The notes under the pieces: model-generated
Seen by the model: only the letters and a program-made list of their open reading frames with translations
Databases searched by the model: none
Told to the model about the DNA's origin: nothing
Made by a program: the position numbers and the translations under genes
Source of the DNA: Teredinibacter purpureus
GTDB lineage: Bacteria > Pseudomonadota > Gammaproteobacteria > Pseudomonadales > Cellvibrionaceae
Reading direction: 5' to 3'
Assembly (NCBI RefSeq): GCF_014217335.1
Contig: NZ_CP060092.1
Coordinates: forward strand, 3,861,501-3,925,500
Length of the DNA: 64,000 nt
Shown: piece after piece, positions 1 through 8,300 of the stretch
Position numbering within the stretch: position 1 is the first letter of the stretch
Layout: the number at the start of each line of letters is the position of its first letter

Positions 1-261
1 GATTGAAAGTGATCACTTTTCGACAGTTATCGCAATGGTTGACCACCATCACTTACCACCTCATTTCATGCATTGAAATTTATCCTGTCATGCACGTTAT
101 CGTTGCCATTTTTGCACTGGGACGACGATGCCAAACACAAGATTATCAATGCGACATATCAAAGGAATTCTTCGCCTTAAGCTTGAGGCAAAGCTCAGTC
201 ACAGGCAGATCGCTCGCAGCCTCGGGGGCTACGGCAAGCGCGCGTCTGCGCTGGGCCTTAC
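1..261 (+). mobile_element. IS21-family insertion sequence remnant (5' end of istA)
   Basis: A reading frame starting at 128 begins MPNTRLSMRHIKGILRLK and continues to QIARSLG, the typical N-terminal helix-turn-helix start of IS21-family IstA transposases. About 33 residues match this pattern, then the frame becomes unrelated. Upstream (about 4-50) are AAGTGATCAC- and TTTTCGACAG-like motifs, as expected for the inner repeats of an IS21 left end. No istB or right end is visible, so this is a dead fragment. It abuts an integrase remnant and marks a rearranged junction outside the prophage. The family call rests on my memory of the IstA N-terminus. Confidence 0.65.
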
Positions 262-619
262 AAGCTACTCCACGAGCTCATCAACAGAGGCCGCAACTAC
301 CGCAGCCTCCTAAATCAACATAAAGCAACATAAAGGCCAGATGACAAAAGAAAGATTCGCTGAGCAGTTTCGGGCTGCACGTAACGCAACGAACATATGG
401 AACGACATATCAGAGAACAAAACACCCCCTACATTCCACGAGATTCGATCACTCGCCGACGCGACAGAAACAACCGCCGGCTACCAAACAAGCCAAATTC
501 AGCTAGCAATGGCCCATAGCGACGAAGCACAAACGTTACAATATTTGGCAGAGCACGAACTAAAACACGATGCAGTAGAAGTGGTATTGGCTGAAGGTAT
601 GATCGGCGGGAAGTTTTAG
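262..619 (+). pseudogene. 3' fragment of a phage tyrosine integrase (second copy)
   Basis: The last 92 residues (341-619) are very similar to the C-terminus of the intact integrase at 38786-39997. They keep the FHEIR box, the AHSDEAQTLQY catalytic tyrosine region and the ending MIGGKF. Weaker similarity (LLHELINRGRN against LLRNLTNRGRE) starts at about 262 in another frame and is broken by a stop at 331, so the gene is truncated and frameshifted. It looks like the right end of an older, related element that used the same tRNA-Pro site. It cannot make a functional recombinase. Confidence 0.85.
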
Positions 620-712
620 AGAAAGAGTTTTTCTACGGGGTTTTTCTACGGTTTTTCTACGCTTAGTAACCGCTAACCCCGCAAGGCTGGGGAATTGGTC
701 GGAGTGGCCGGA
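605..712. repeat. 108-bp direct copy of the prophage right end, with tRNA-Pro tip
   Basis: Bases 605-712 are identical to 39983-40090. The block covers the last integrase codons, three direct repeats of TTTTTCTACG (628-637, 641-650, 652-661), a short inverted repeat, and the first 17 bases of the antisense tRNA-Pro 3' end (696-712). After 712 the similarity falls away. It is best read as the integrase-proximal end of an earlier element integrated at the same site. The TTTTTCTACG repeats are candidates for integrase arm-type sites. Confidence 0.85.
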
Positions 713-833
713 ATTGACTCGGCGCGTCCTGCGCCTCGGGCTTCGCCCGCCCTGAAGGGCGCCCAAATTCGTTCCCGACGAATTAGTGACCCGAGGTCTA
801 AGAACGAAAGTCCCTCACTTCTGCCGGTTAAAC

Positions 834-866
834 AAAAAAGGCCACCCATTAGGGTGGCCTTTTTTG
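834..866. terminator. bidirectional intrinsic terminator
   Basis: Perfect stem GGCCACCC/GGGTGGCC with an ATTA loop, flanked by six As on the left and six Ts on the right, so it can stop transcription in both directions. It sits just outside attL and would insulate prophage and chromosome. Confidence 0.85.
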
Positions 867-869
867 TTT

Positions 870-917
870 AATTGGTCGGAGTGGCCGGATTTGAACCGAC
901 GACCACCACACCCCCAG
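870..917. other. attL: attL: 48-bp attachment core (3' part of tRNA-Pro)
   Basis: Bases 870-917 match 40071-40118 perfectly over 48 bp. The match holds the antisense 3' half of tRNA-Pro (CCA end, acceptor, T arm and part of the anticodon arm) and stops at 917, where the right copy continues into the whole tRNA. This is the usual signature of integration into a tRNA 3' end. The element between the two copies is about 39.2 kb. Confidence 0.92.
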
Positions 918-1063
918 ACTGGACAGTAGAGAAACACAACCCCTTGTTTTTATTGGTTTTACTCAACATTAAGCCCGACCGGTTTCCCAACATCAGAAGC
1001 TAAAGCCCACACAAGCCACAACCAAAAAAACAGGCGCCAAACTCAACAAACCGAAAACATACG

Positions 1064-1145
1064 CTTGAACCGATCCGGTTCTAGCGTATAATTGTAATCA
1101 CTGGAGGCAATAACGCCGACAGGTAAATCACGAATTGAAAGGTGA
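1064..1145 (+). promoter_or_regulatory. promoter with palindromic operator, copy 1 (82-bp repeat)
   Basis: TTGAAC (1065-1070), a 16-bp spacer and a perfect TATAAT (1087-1092) form a strong sigma-70 promoter. The inverted repeat GAACCG-ATC-CGGTTC (1067-1081) lies between the two boxes, so a bound protein would block RNA polymerase. The whole 82 bp, including the leader and the ribosome binding site GAAAGGTG, recurs without mismatch at 2406-2487. The likely ligand is the HTH protein encoded at 2800-3018; this is inference. Confidence 0.88.
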
Positions 1146-1151
1146 ACGAAA

Positions 1152-1385
1152 TTGAAAACAACACAATTTGAAGATTCCGAGAACGCAAAAACTAGAAAAA
1201 CTGATTGCGTGGATACCGCAATCACCCGGGCAGTAAAAGAGCGTTATGGAAAAAACGCGGAATGGTTCGAGAATAGTGAGATCAGCAACGAAACTAGAAA
1301 ATTTGGACAGATTGGAAAACCCTGCTCAACCGGCGGCTACAATATGATAACGAAAACCACCTACATTGATGTAGAGCCTGCATAA
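1152..1385 (+). CDS. unknown 77-aa protein, candidate anti-CRISPR or accessory factor
   Basis: I do not recognise this protein. It starts with TTG at 1152, chosen because GAAAGGTG lies seven bases upstream and no ATG fits. It is small, hydrophilic, has no membrane segment, and has two cysteines (in TDCVD and KPCSTGG). It is the first gene behind promoter copy 1 and is followed by a terminator and then the AcrVA2-like gene. Short unknown genes in such acr loci are often further anti-CRISPRs, which is the only basis for that suggestion. It shares the promoter/leader, but not the protein sequence, with the 84-aa gene at 2493. Confidence 0.7.
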   Translation: MKTTQFEDSENAKTRKTDCVDTAITRAVKERYGKNAEWFENSEISNETRKFGQIGKPCSTGGYNMITKTTYIDVEPA

Positions 1386-1403
1386 CAACCGATTTTTTTA
1401 CCC

Positions 1404-1426
1404 AAGCCCCCGCAAGGGGCTTTTTA
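1404..1426 (+). terminator. intrinsic terminator after the 77-aa gene
   Basis: AGCCCC/GGGGCT stem followed by TTTTT. A near copy stands at 2769-2790 in the same place after the 84-aa gene, so both modules are built as promoter-operator, small gene, terminator, next gene. Confidence 0.8.
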
Positions 1427-1451
1427 TTCTCGAAACGAAAGGAGAACCGAA

Positions 1452-2402
1452 ATGCAACCTCGACCACTCAACCACCTAAATGCGGCCGCAAAACTCTACC
1501 CGAACGCGTGGAAACAAATCGAAACATTCCGCAGCAGCAAAGGCCGCGACCTGCCAGACTGGCCCAACTGGTGCTTTCTGCCGTTCGCCGCCTGGTACGC
1601 AATTGTGAGCGAGGGCGGCAACATGCCAGCCCATTTACTGCCCGATGTTTCGCGTCTCGCGGCGCTGGGGACATGGCGTTACAGCCAAGGCGTTTACACA
1701 TTCAACGAGCACGCACTAGCCGCAATTGCCGAAACGATTCCCAGCGGTGACATGCCGTGTGATGTTTTGCACCGGCTGCCAGAGTGGTGCCTCTACATCG
1801 AGACGCCCCAAAAAAAATGGTTAGGCGATACGCTACACGGTTTTTTTGCCAGCCTCGAATTTGACATAAACAAAAAAACGCCCGAATTACGGCTATTGCT
1901 CGACACCGAAACCGCGCTAACCCCTCTGCCCATCCATATGGGCCCATGGACAATTACCGAAGGCATCGACCGCGCAATACAACAATCGCAAGATTTTGGA
2001 GCGCCCAATATTGGCGACATCACAACCCCCATCGCTGCCGATGTTTACGGCCTAATCTCGCTATTACTCTACATTTGCAGCGACGAGCCAGAAATTGACA
2101 ACGACAAAGAGCCGAACGCAACCCCACAAAGACCCAGGCCAAAAAAAACAAAACGCGGCTGGCAATTATTTCCCGCGAAAAAACCACGCATTTGGAAAGT
2201 CGGCGAGAAAATTGGGGAAAATTTAGCGAAGGAGCACACGAACGAAGGCGGGGCAAAATCGCCACACCTGCGCCGCGCGCACTGGCATGGCTTTTGGAGC
2301 GGCCCACGCGAAGGCGAGCGGCGCTACCACTACAAATATTTACCCCCCACTTTTGTGCGAGGGTCGAAAAAACAGGCGCAAGAATCAACAAATAAAGGAT
2401 AA
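1452..2402 (+). CDS. AcrVA2-like anti-CRISPR protein (Cas12a inhibitor family)
   Basis: The 316-residue protein matches, as I remember it, the AcrVA2 family of Moraxella bovoculi (about 322 aa) over its length: LPEWCLYI (109-116), a hydrophobic stretch ending YICSDEPEI (207-215), RIWKVGEKIGENL (246-258) and above all PHLRRAHWHGFW (271-282), then a YKYLPPTFV-like end. AcrVA2 blocks type V-A CRISPR immunity by lowering Cas12a production. Homologues occur in many phages and plasmids, so the target here may differ. The ATG has a strong AAAGGAG site 8-9 bases upstream. It lies just inside attL beyond the tail-fibre gene, a usual place for phage cargo genes. Sequence search against AcrVA2 would settle the call. 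Confidence 0.78.
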   Translation: MQPRPLNHLNAAAKLYPNAWKQIETFRSSKGRDLPDWPNWCFLPFAAWYAIVSEGGNMPAHLLPDVSRLAALGTWRYSQGVYTFNEHALAAIAETIPSGDMPCDVLHRLPEWCLYIETPQKKWLGDTLHGFFASLEFDINKKTPELRLLLDTETALTPLPIHMGPWTITEGIDRAIQQSQDFGAPNIGDITTPIAADVYGLISLLLYICSDEPEIDNDKEPNATPQRPRPKKTKRGWQLFPAKKPRIWKVGEKIGENLAKEHTNEGGAKSPHLRRAHWHGFWSGPREGERRYHYKYLPPTFVRGSKKQAQESTNKG

Positions 2403-2405
2403 ACA

Positions 2406-2487
2406 CTTGAACCGATCCGGTTCTAGCGTATAATTGTAATCACTGGAGGCAATAACGCCGACAGGTAAATCACGAATTGAAAGGTGA
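2406..2487 (+). promoter_or_regulatory. promoter with palindromic operator, copy 2
   Basis: Exact 82-bp repeat of 1064-1145: TTGAAC, operator GAACCG-ATC-CGGTTC at 2409-2423, TATAAT and the GAAAGGTG ribosome site. Weaker similarity continues about 40 bp further upstream in both copies at the same offset; here it is the end of the AcrVA2-like gene. Confidence 0.88.
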
Positions 2488-2492
2488 CTAAC

Positions 2493-2747
2493 ATGAGCAA
2501 ATTTATTCGATCAATTGGCAAGTGCGCAGTAAACGGTATCGGTTTTGATATTTACGAAAACAAAAACGGCAGCGCTACAATTAGACCCACAAAAATGAAC
2601 AGTGATCTACCCAGAAAGTTTTGGAAAACTTTCGACGGTGCAGACAAACTAGAGTCATTTATTGATCAACACGACAATCAACATCTCACCGGGGCCGGCC
2701 TTGTTCAAGCGTTAAAAGACGGCCCATTCTCCTGGATTTTTGATTAA
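2493..2747 (+). CDS. unknown 84-aa protein, candidate anti-CRISPR or accessory factor
   Basis: Not recognised. The ATG at 2493 is preferred over an in-frame GTG at 2484 because the GTG is part of the ribosome binding site GAAAGGTG. The protein is small and soluble: an N-terminal part that looks beta-rich (GIGFDIYENKNGSATI), then a probable helix (WKTFDGADKLESFIDQH) and the ending FSWIFD. It is driven by promoter copy 2 and sits between the AcrVA2-like gene and the HTH gene. An anti-CRISPR role is guilt by association only. Confidence 0.72.
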   Translation: MSKFIRSIGKCAVNGIGFDIYENKNGSATIRPTKMNSDLPRKFWKTFDGADKLESFIDQHDNQHLTGAGLVQALKDGPFSWIFD

Positions 2748-2768
2748 GCCGCAGCGACACCAACACCC

Positions 2769-2790
2769 AAGCCCCGCCAGGGGCTTTTTG
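2769..2790 (+). terminator. intrinsic terminator after the 84-aa gene
   Basis: GCCCC-gcca-GGGGC stem followed by TTTTT, only about 10 bases before the HTH gene start, so that gene would be expressed by read-through at a low level. Confidence 0.78.
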
Positions 2791-2799
2791 AGATAAAAA

Positions 2800-3018
2800 A
2801 TGACAGAAAAAACCCAAACAACCCTAGCCCGCGAATCGCTCGAATTAGAGCGTGACGAAATGGCCGCAGCCCTAAACGTTCACCGCATGACACTAGCAAA
2901 ATGGGAGCGCGGCGAACACAAACCGCCGGCGGCAGCAGTGCGCGCTACAGAACTTTTGCAATTTCTGCACAAAAAAAACTTGCTGCGCGAGTTTATTGAA
3001 ACACAAACAACTAACTAG
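2800..3018 (+). CDS. small HTH regulator, Aca-like (anti-CRISPR-associated)
   Basis: A 72-residue protein that is little more than a helix-turn-helix: LERDEMAAALNVHRMTLAKWERGEHKPP (about 16-43) is a Cro/Xre-type fold with the usual W-x-R-G turn. Small HTH genes at the 3' end of acr operons (Aca proteins) commonly repress the acr promoter through an inverted repeat at the promoter. Here such a repeat is present twice, at 1067-1081 and 2409-2423. The gene follows a terminator with a weak ribosome site (GAGATAAAAA). Fold: confident. Aca role: inference from position and operator. Confidence 0.8.
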   Translation: MTEKTQTTLARESLELERDEMAAALNVHRMTLAKWERGEHKPPAAAVRATELLQFLHKKNLLREFIETQTTN

Positions 3019-3320
3019 CCGACAAAAACAACCGCTCGCTCACGCTCAACCGCTCGCAACAAGCAACAAAAACGCTCACGCGAAAACCACTGCGGCTCCC
3101 GCCCTGCGACACAAAACAAAACCCCCGCGCGACACAAAATCAACCGACTCTCGCCACTTAACCGCAACTCAAACCGCTCGCCCGCCAACTCCATTGACAT
3201 ACAACTATTTGCCACCCGCCTCTCTCCTGAAAACCCCTACACTATCCTGCGCTAAGACCGCTTAGCAGCGAAAAAAAAATATTAATAGCCATTGACGCTA
3301 AAAACAACAAGCAAAACACC
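3019..3320. other. stretch without a recognisable gene
   Basis: AC-rich, low-complexity sequence with recurring CGCTC and CAACCGCTCG-like words. One plus-strand open frame crosses it (2996-3265) but it has no ribosome site and a composition like noise. I see no RNA gene or terminator. Confidence 0.55.
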
Positions 3321-3324
3321 GCAC

Positions 3325-3374
3325 TTTTGCCAATACTGCAATATATAGATAAATAGTTTTGCATATTCTGCAAA
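3325..3374 (+). promoter_or_regulatory. paired operator-like sites upstream of the xre-type gene
   Basis: Two similar inverted repeats, TTTGC-N7-GCAAT (3326-3342) and TTTGC-N7-GCAAA (3358-3374), have centres 32 bp apart, three helical turns. A possible promoter (TTGCCA at 3327, TAAATA at 3350) lies between and under them. The arrangement fits autoregulation by the protein encoded at 3394. Confidence 0.5.
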
Positions 3375-3393
3375 CCCCAAACCTACACACAAA

Positions 3394-3783
3394 ATGAAAA
3401 CACCACACGAATTTCTACGTACAGAACGAATGCGGCAAAAACTATCGCTAAAGGCAACAATTTACAAAATTGAACGGCGCTATACAGGCGAGAAACCCCT
3501 GCGGATTTCAGCCTCAAAATTAAGCCGAATGGAAAATGGACTACTCGAAATATCCACCCGCATACTGCAACCGTGGATGCTGGCACTAAACGTAACCGCA
3601 AATGAGGTTTTCTACGATGGCTGGGACGACCAACAAACACTATTACCGCCCGCACAAATCAGCCCAAAACACTGGGAGCTACTAATACAACTAACAGACG
3701 ACGGACGACAACACATACAAATCGTCCTCGAAAACTTTTACCAATTCTGCAAAGACAACGACCGACTAAAAAAAAACCATTAA
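3394..3783 (+). CDS. Xre/lambda-repressor-type HTH protein
   Basis: 129 residues. The first 70 carry a Cro/CI-type fold (FLRTERMRQKLSLKA, then ISASKLSRMENG and ALNVTANEVF) with a long insertion between the first two helices. The C-terminal half is helical (HWELLIQLTDDGRQHIQIVLENFYQF), perhaps for dimerisation. The first site in a pair of TTTGC-N7-GCAA-type repeats is about 50 bp upstream. Its stop overlaps the stop of the convergent tail-fibre gene (3780-3783) and no terminator separates them. The target is unknown; it may regulate itself or prophage cargo. Confidence 0.72.
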   Translation: MKTPHEFLRTERMRQKLSLKATIYKIERRYTGEKPLRISASKLSRMENGLLEISTRILQPWMLALNVTANEVFYDGWDDQQTLLPPAQISPKHWELLIQLTDDGRQHIQIVLENFYQFCKDNDRLKKNH

Positions 3784-5306
3784 CCCGTGGCAGACACCGC
3801 AATATAACCACCAGAGCTGAGCGTCGTCGTCGCACCACTACTCGCCGCCCACCTCAACTGCAAATCACCCGCCGCAGCCAAATAAATCCAACCTTTGACC
3901 AGCACAACATGAGAATAACTATTATTCAAAGTCACAGTAACAACAGAGGTTGCAGACACCTGCTCAATATCAATAACTTCGGAGGACATACCCAACGCCG
4001 TATATGTCATAGCACTATCGCCCACATTGCCGCTGTGCGAAAACTGCAAACGCACACCCGTAGCGCCAGCAGCAACACGCAACAACCCATCAATCCACAC
4101 GAAACCGGCCGACATCGAATAATTCGCCAAGTGCGGATCGGCCGTTAGCGTAGTAGACGCTCGAGGCGTAGACTCAGGCTTACGCTTAAAAACCGGCCCC
4201 CCAGCAATAGCATCAACAGCCGACCCAATATCCCCCACAGTACCAGCCAAAACGCCTAACGCATCATTCACCGCCTTCACCGCCGCAGGCGTGGCCGCCA
4301 ACGTGCTCGACGTACTGCCTGTAGACGAACTTAACTGCACTACACCCTTGGCGCCGGTACTGGCACTCGGCAAGTCACCCGTGCTGTGCGAGTGCGAACT
4401 GTTCGCTTTACTCGCCGCTAAATCATAAGCTGATTTTACTGCGCTTGGCGTAGCCGCTTGCGACGTTGACGTACTGCTCGTAGACGAATTTAACTGCACC
4501 GCACCCTTGGCGCCGGTGCTGGCACTCGGTAAGTCGCCCGCGCTGTGCGAGTGCGAACTGTTCGCTTTACTCGCCGCTAAATCATAAGCCGATTTTACCG
4601 CGCTTGGCGTAGCCGCTTGCGTCGTTGACGTACTACTCGTAGACGAACTTAACTGCACCGCACCCTTGGCACTGGTGCTAGCGCTCGGCAAGTCACCCAC
4701 GCTATGCGAGTGCGAGCTGTTCGCTTTGCCACCCAGCGCATCCATTACCGCCTTTACCGCCGCAGGCGTGGCCGCCAACGTGCTCGACGTACTGCTTGTA
4801 GACGAACTTAACTGCACCACACCCCTAGCACTGGTGCTGGCGCTCGGCAAGTCACCCACACCATGCGAGTGGGAGCTGTTCGCTTTGCCACCCAAGGCAT
4901 CCATTACCGCCTTTACCGCCGCAGGCGTGGCCGCCAACGTGCTCGACGTACTGCTTGTAGACGAACTTAACTGCACCACACCCTTAGCACCGGTGCTGGC
5001 ATTCGGCAACCGCGCCAAGGGCACCGCTCCCGCATTTAAGTTATTAGCATTGCGATAATACGATGACGATTGCCCCGCAAAAGTACTCACATTAATATTA
5101 TAAGTGACCGCCAACGGCCCCCAACTACCGCCACCCTCGCTCCAAATCTCAAAACGATTATTCGCAGCACTCCACCGCACACACCCGTCAGGAACACCAC
5201 TATCGCTGTCAAACACCATGCGCGCAACAGACCGAATCTTGCCATTCAAAATACTTAACACATCAACTTTTGGCGTCGCCAGCACCGGCTTACTAAAATC
5301 AACCAT
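3780..5306 (-). CDS. tail fibre protein with tandem repeats
   Basis: 508 residues, last late gene. The N-terminus is a fibre-base-like domain. Residues about 102-355 hold five repeats of 53 residues of the type GAKGVVQL-SSST-LAATPAAVKAV-KANSSHSH-GDLPSAST, the pattern of lambda Stf and other phage side tail fibres. Residues about 370-508 are a non-repeated beta-rich tip with an HLANYSMSAGF motif, probably the receptor-binding end. It follows the J-like gene by 15 bp in the same operon. No chaperone gene is seen after it. Confident as fibre; receptor unknown. Confidence 0.85.
   Translation of the reverse strand: MVDFSKPVLATPKVDVLSILNGKIRSVARMVFDSDSGVPDGCVRWSAANNRFEIWSEGGGSWGPLAVTYNINVSTFAGQSSSYYRNANNLNAGAVPLARLPNASTGAKGVVQLSSSTSSTSSTLAATPAAVKAVMDALGGKANSSHSHGVGDLPSASTSARGVVQLSSSTSSTSSTLAATPAAVKAVMDALGGKANSSHSHSVGDLPSASTSAKGAVQLSSSTSSTSTTQAATPSAVKSAYDLAASKANSSHSHSAGDLPSASTGAKGAVQLNSSTSSTSTSQAATPSAVKSAYDLAASKANSSHSHSTGDLPSASTGAKGVVQLSSSTGSTSSTLAATPAAVKAVNDALGVLAGTVGDIGSAVDAIAGGPVFKRKPESTPRASTTLTADPHLANYSMSAGFVWIDGLLRVAAGATGVRLQFSHSGNVGDSAMTYTALGMSSEVIDIEQVSATSVVTVTLNNSYSHVVLVKGWIYLAAAGDLQLRWAASSGATTTLSSGGYIAVSATG
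4242..5003 (-). repeat. 159-bp tandem repeats in the tail-fibre gene
   Basis: Five head-to-tail units of 159 bp (the last partial) code for the 53-residue fibre repeat. The units are similar at the DNA level, with two subtypes (ending GGKANSSHSH or AASKANSSHSH), so unequal recombination could change fibre length in steps of 53 residues. Confidence 0.8.
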
Positions 5307-5321
5307 TCCTAAAACTCCACA

Positions 5322-8300
5322 TTAATAACCACTTGCCGACCAACTAAAATCACCCGACACACGACCACCATTACTATTAAACAAGTACACATCAAAATAC
5401 TCTGGATTGGGCGTATCAGAAAAATCATAAACCGGCACAATAGACTGCACACCCCGAGGTGAAACAATAATGGATGTCACATCAATAAAAGGCGTCGAAA
5501 AATACACACGCGTACCAGCAGAATCGGAAGCGTTAGCCACCCCGCCCCCTGCATCACTGCGCAATTTCCTATCTAGGCGCACCTGAATATCTTGTATTTC
5601 TACAAGATCATCACCGTCACCACTAAATTCACCCCGAACTTTTACATAACGAAAATTACTACCGTACACCTGCAACTGGTTAACATCGCCATCTGTCCAC
5701 GTGCTACCGTCAATGCTATAACTCAAGATCACACTGGCACCCAACGTACCACTAACCAAATCCGGCGATGCACTAACAGTAATCAAACTACCGACCAATA
5801 ACGCACCGTAATCTATAACTTTCTCATAGCTACCCACGCTAGGACCCGGCAACGCAAACACATTAAAACCTGCATCCACCTCGGCCTGCAGAGTGGCATA
5901 CCCATTACCAACATAATCCTGCCACGTTTCAGACACATCCACAGGCGCAAGCATAGTGTTATCCTGCGTTAAAACCGCATCACTAAACGTACCCTCCCAC
6001 CCCTGTTCACGCTCCGAAAAATAGGCAAACAAAACATAATCGGGCGGCTGAGAAACCGTTGCAACCGTGGAAACCGCATCCCCCTCATTACCCGCAGTAT
6101 CGACCGGCACCAACCAATAAGTATAAATACCCGCCGCACTCTCAAATAATGTGGTAAACGTAGAATTGCCCGCCTTTACCGCAAAAGGCACAGCCGAATC
6201 CAACTCGGCCCCCCTTTTTAACTCGTAACGATCAACCGGCAAACTACCGGCATTCGCGCCGTAGCGAAACAGCACATTATTATCAATAACCTCACTCACA
6301 ATACTCGCAGAAGAGGGTGACACAGGGGCAACGGTATAACGCCCAACCGCGCCCGCATTACCCGCCGTATCATACGGAGTTACACTAATCTCACGCGCAC
6401 CAACCCACCCCACTTCAGCAACAAAATTTGGCTGCGTAACACGACTCAACTCCACGCCGTTTTGCACCGCATAATACGCAACAGGCAAGTCACCCGCACC
6501 AACAGGCCAAGCCAAACGTATATTGCGATCAACAAACGCGCCAACAATATCCGGCGACAAAGGCAACCCAGGGCTAACGGGTACAACAACAACACCACTA
6601 ACATTACCCACGGCATCAACAGCACGAAAACTAAACTCCCGCGAACCCTGCCACGCCACTTCAAGTGACCAACCATCAGCCGCCACCGACGCCAGCAACA
6701 CTGCCCCATCAAACACCTCAACACGATCAACCGGCAAACTACCAGCACCAACATCTATTAAAAAAACCACTCGCCCAGCTTCAAAAACATAACCAACATC
6801 CAGCAACGCTGGCGGCTCAACACCCACCACCACCGCGCTTTCAACACCACGGTTACCCGCAATATCAACAGCGGTAACACCAAAAGTTTTGCTGGCACCC
6901 CAATTAACCGGCAGCGTAAAAACAGTAGCATCCACCTGCGCTACAACCACACCACCATCGCTAATATCGAAATAACTAACAGGCAAAGAACCCGCCTCGC
7001 ACGACCACGACAGCACAAGATCGCGCCCCTCAAAATCAGCAGCAACTAACGGCTGTGACGGCGGGTTAACAACAACCGTCGCTACAGCCAAATTACTCAC
7101 ACTACCCGCCGTATCGACAGACCGCACAGCAAACTGCCGAGCACCCACCCAGCCAATTGCAAGCAATAAAGATTCTGCATTGACGCGATCAACCACAACC
7201 CCTTCCGAGAGCACCTCATAGTGTTTTACAGGCAAATCTCCCGCGCCATTCGACCAACTCAACCGCACCGAACCACCCTCTATAGCGGCCGACAATTCCG
7301 GCACCAAAGGCCCGCCAACCGCTACAGACAACACCCCAGCATCACTGGTATTGCCTGCGGTATCAAACGCAAATACCTCAAAATTTTTAACACTACTCCA
7401 CGTAACAGGCAGCAACAGCGTTGCAGCACTCAACGTTTCAATAAGCTCACCACCCACCCACACCTCATAGTGCCTTACAGGCAAAGACCCCGCACCACTC
7501 GACCAACTCAAACGAATATTAGCCCCCTCCAAAACAGAGGCGACAACAGGGGCGCTAGGCGGCACAACAGCAACAGACACGCTACCACGCGCACCCTCAT
7601 GCCCCGCAACATCCACAGCCGTAACGCCAAGCGTTTGCGAACCACCCCAGCTAACCGACAACCAACAAGCGGTACTCACAACACGCTCAACCTCAACGCC
7701 AGCACGATCCACAACGTAATACTCAACAGGCAAATCCGTGGCAACATCACCCCAACTCAACCCCAACCGCCCAGCGTTAAACACCGCCTCCACCGAGGGC
7801 TGATCCGGCGGCGATACCTGCACCTCTACGCTCGCCACCGCACTCCGATTACCTGCAACATCCTCTGCAATCAACGTAAAGGTGCGCGCAGATTCAAAAT
7901 TAACCGGCGCACGAAAATGCGTTGCCAACGTCTCGCTAAGCACAACATCGTCATAACGCAGCGTGTAATGTCGCACCGCAAAACTCGACGCAACCGGCGA
8001 CCATTCCAACACCAGATCGCCCCCCTCAAAACGATGCACGATAACCGGCTGCGCTGGGGCAGCAACATCAACAGCTATAGAAACAGGCTCACTGGCACGA
8101 CCGCCCGTGTCATAATCTACCACCCACAACGTATAACTACCCGCCACCACGCGAGCCCACACGTACTCGCTGGCAGCACTACGGTGCAACTCAACAGACG
8201 ACTCATAATCACCGCCCAAGCGCCAAACCGTTTCTTTATAGTCCACATCCGGCGACGGCTCTTTAATTAGCCGCACACCACCTTCTGGCAAAATAACCGC

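Noticed and set aside
870..917. Second tRNA-Pro gene at the left end
   Set aside because: Only the 3' part is present; the 5' acceptor and D arm are missing, so it is an att remnant.
2996..3265. Plus-strand open frame of 89 codons after the Aca-like gene
   Set aside because: Starts inside the HTH gene, has no ribosome site, and its composition (T, P, A, K only in long runs) is that of AC-rich noncoding DNA.
4242..5003. Regular repeats that could suggest a CRISPR array
   Set aside because: Period 159 bp, in-frame with a fibre protein, no short repeats with unique spacers.
3780..5306. Diversity-generating retroelement acting on the tail fibre
   Set aside because: No reverse transcriptase, accessory gene or template repeat is present in the window.
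7221..8270. 349-codon open frame antisense to the J-like gene
   Set aside because: It exists because the strand has strong base skew; the product is rich in R, H, T and N, without domain, and the opposite frame is a clear J protein.
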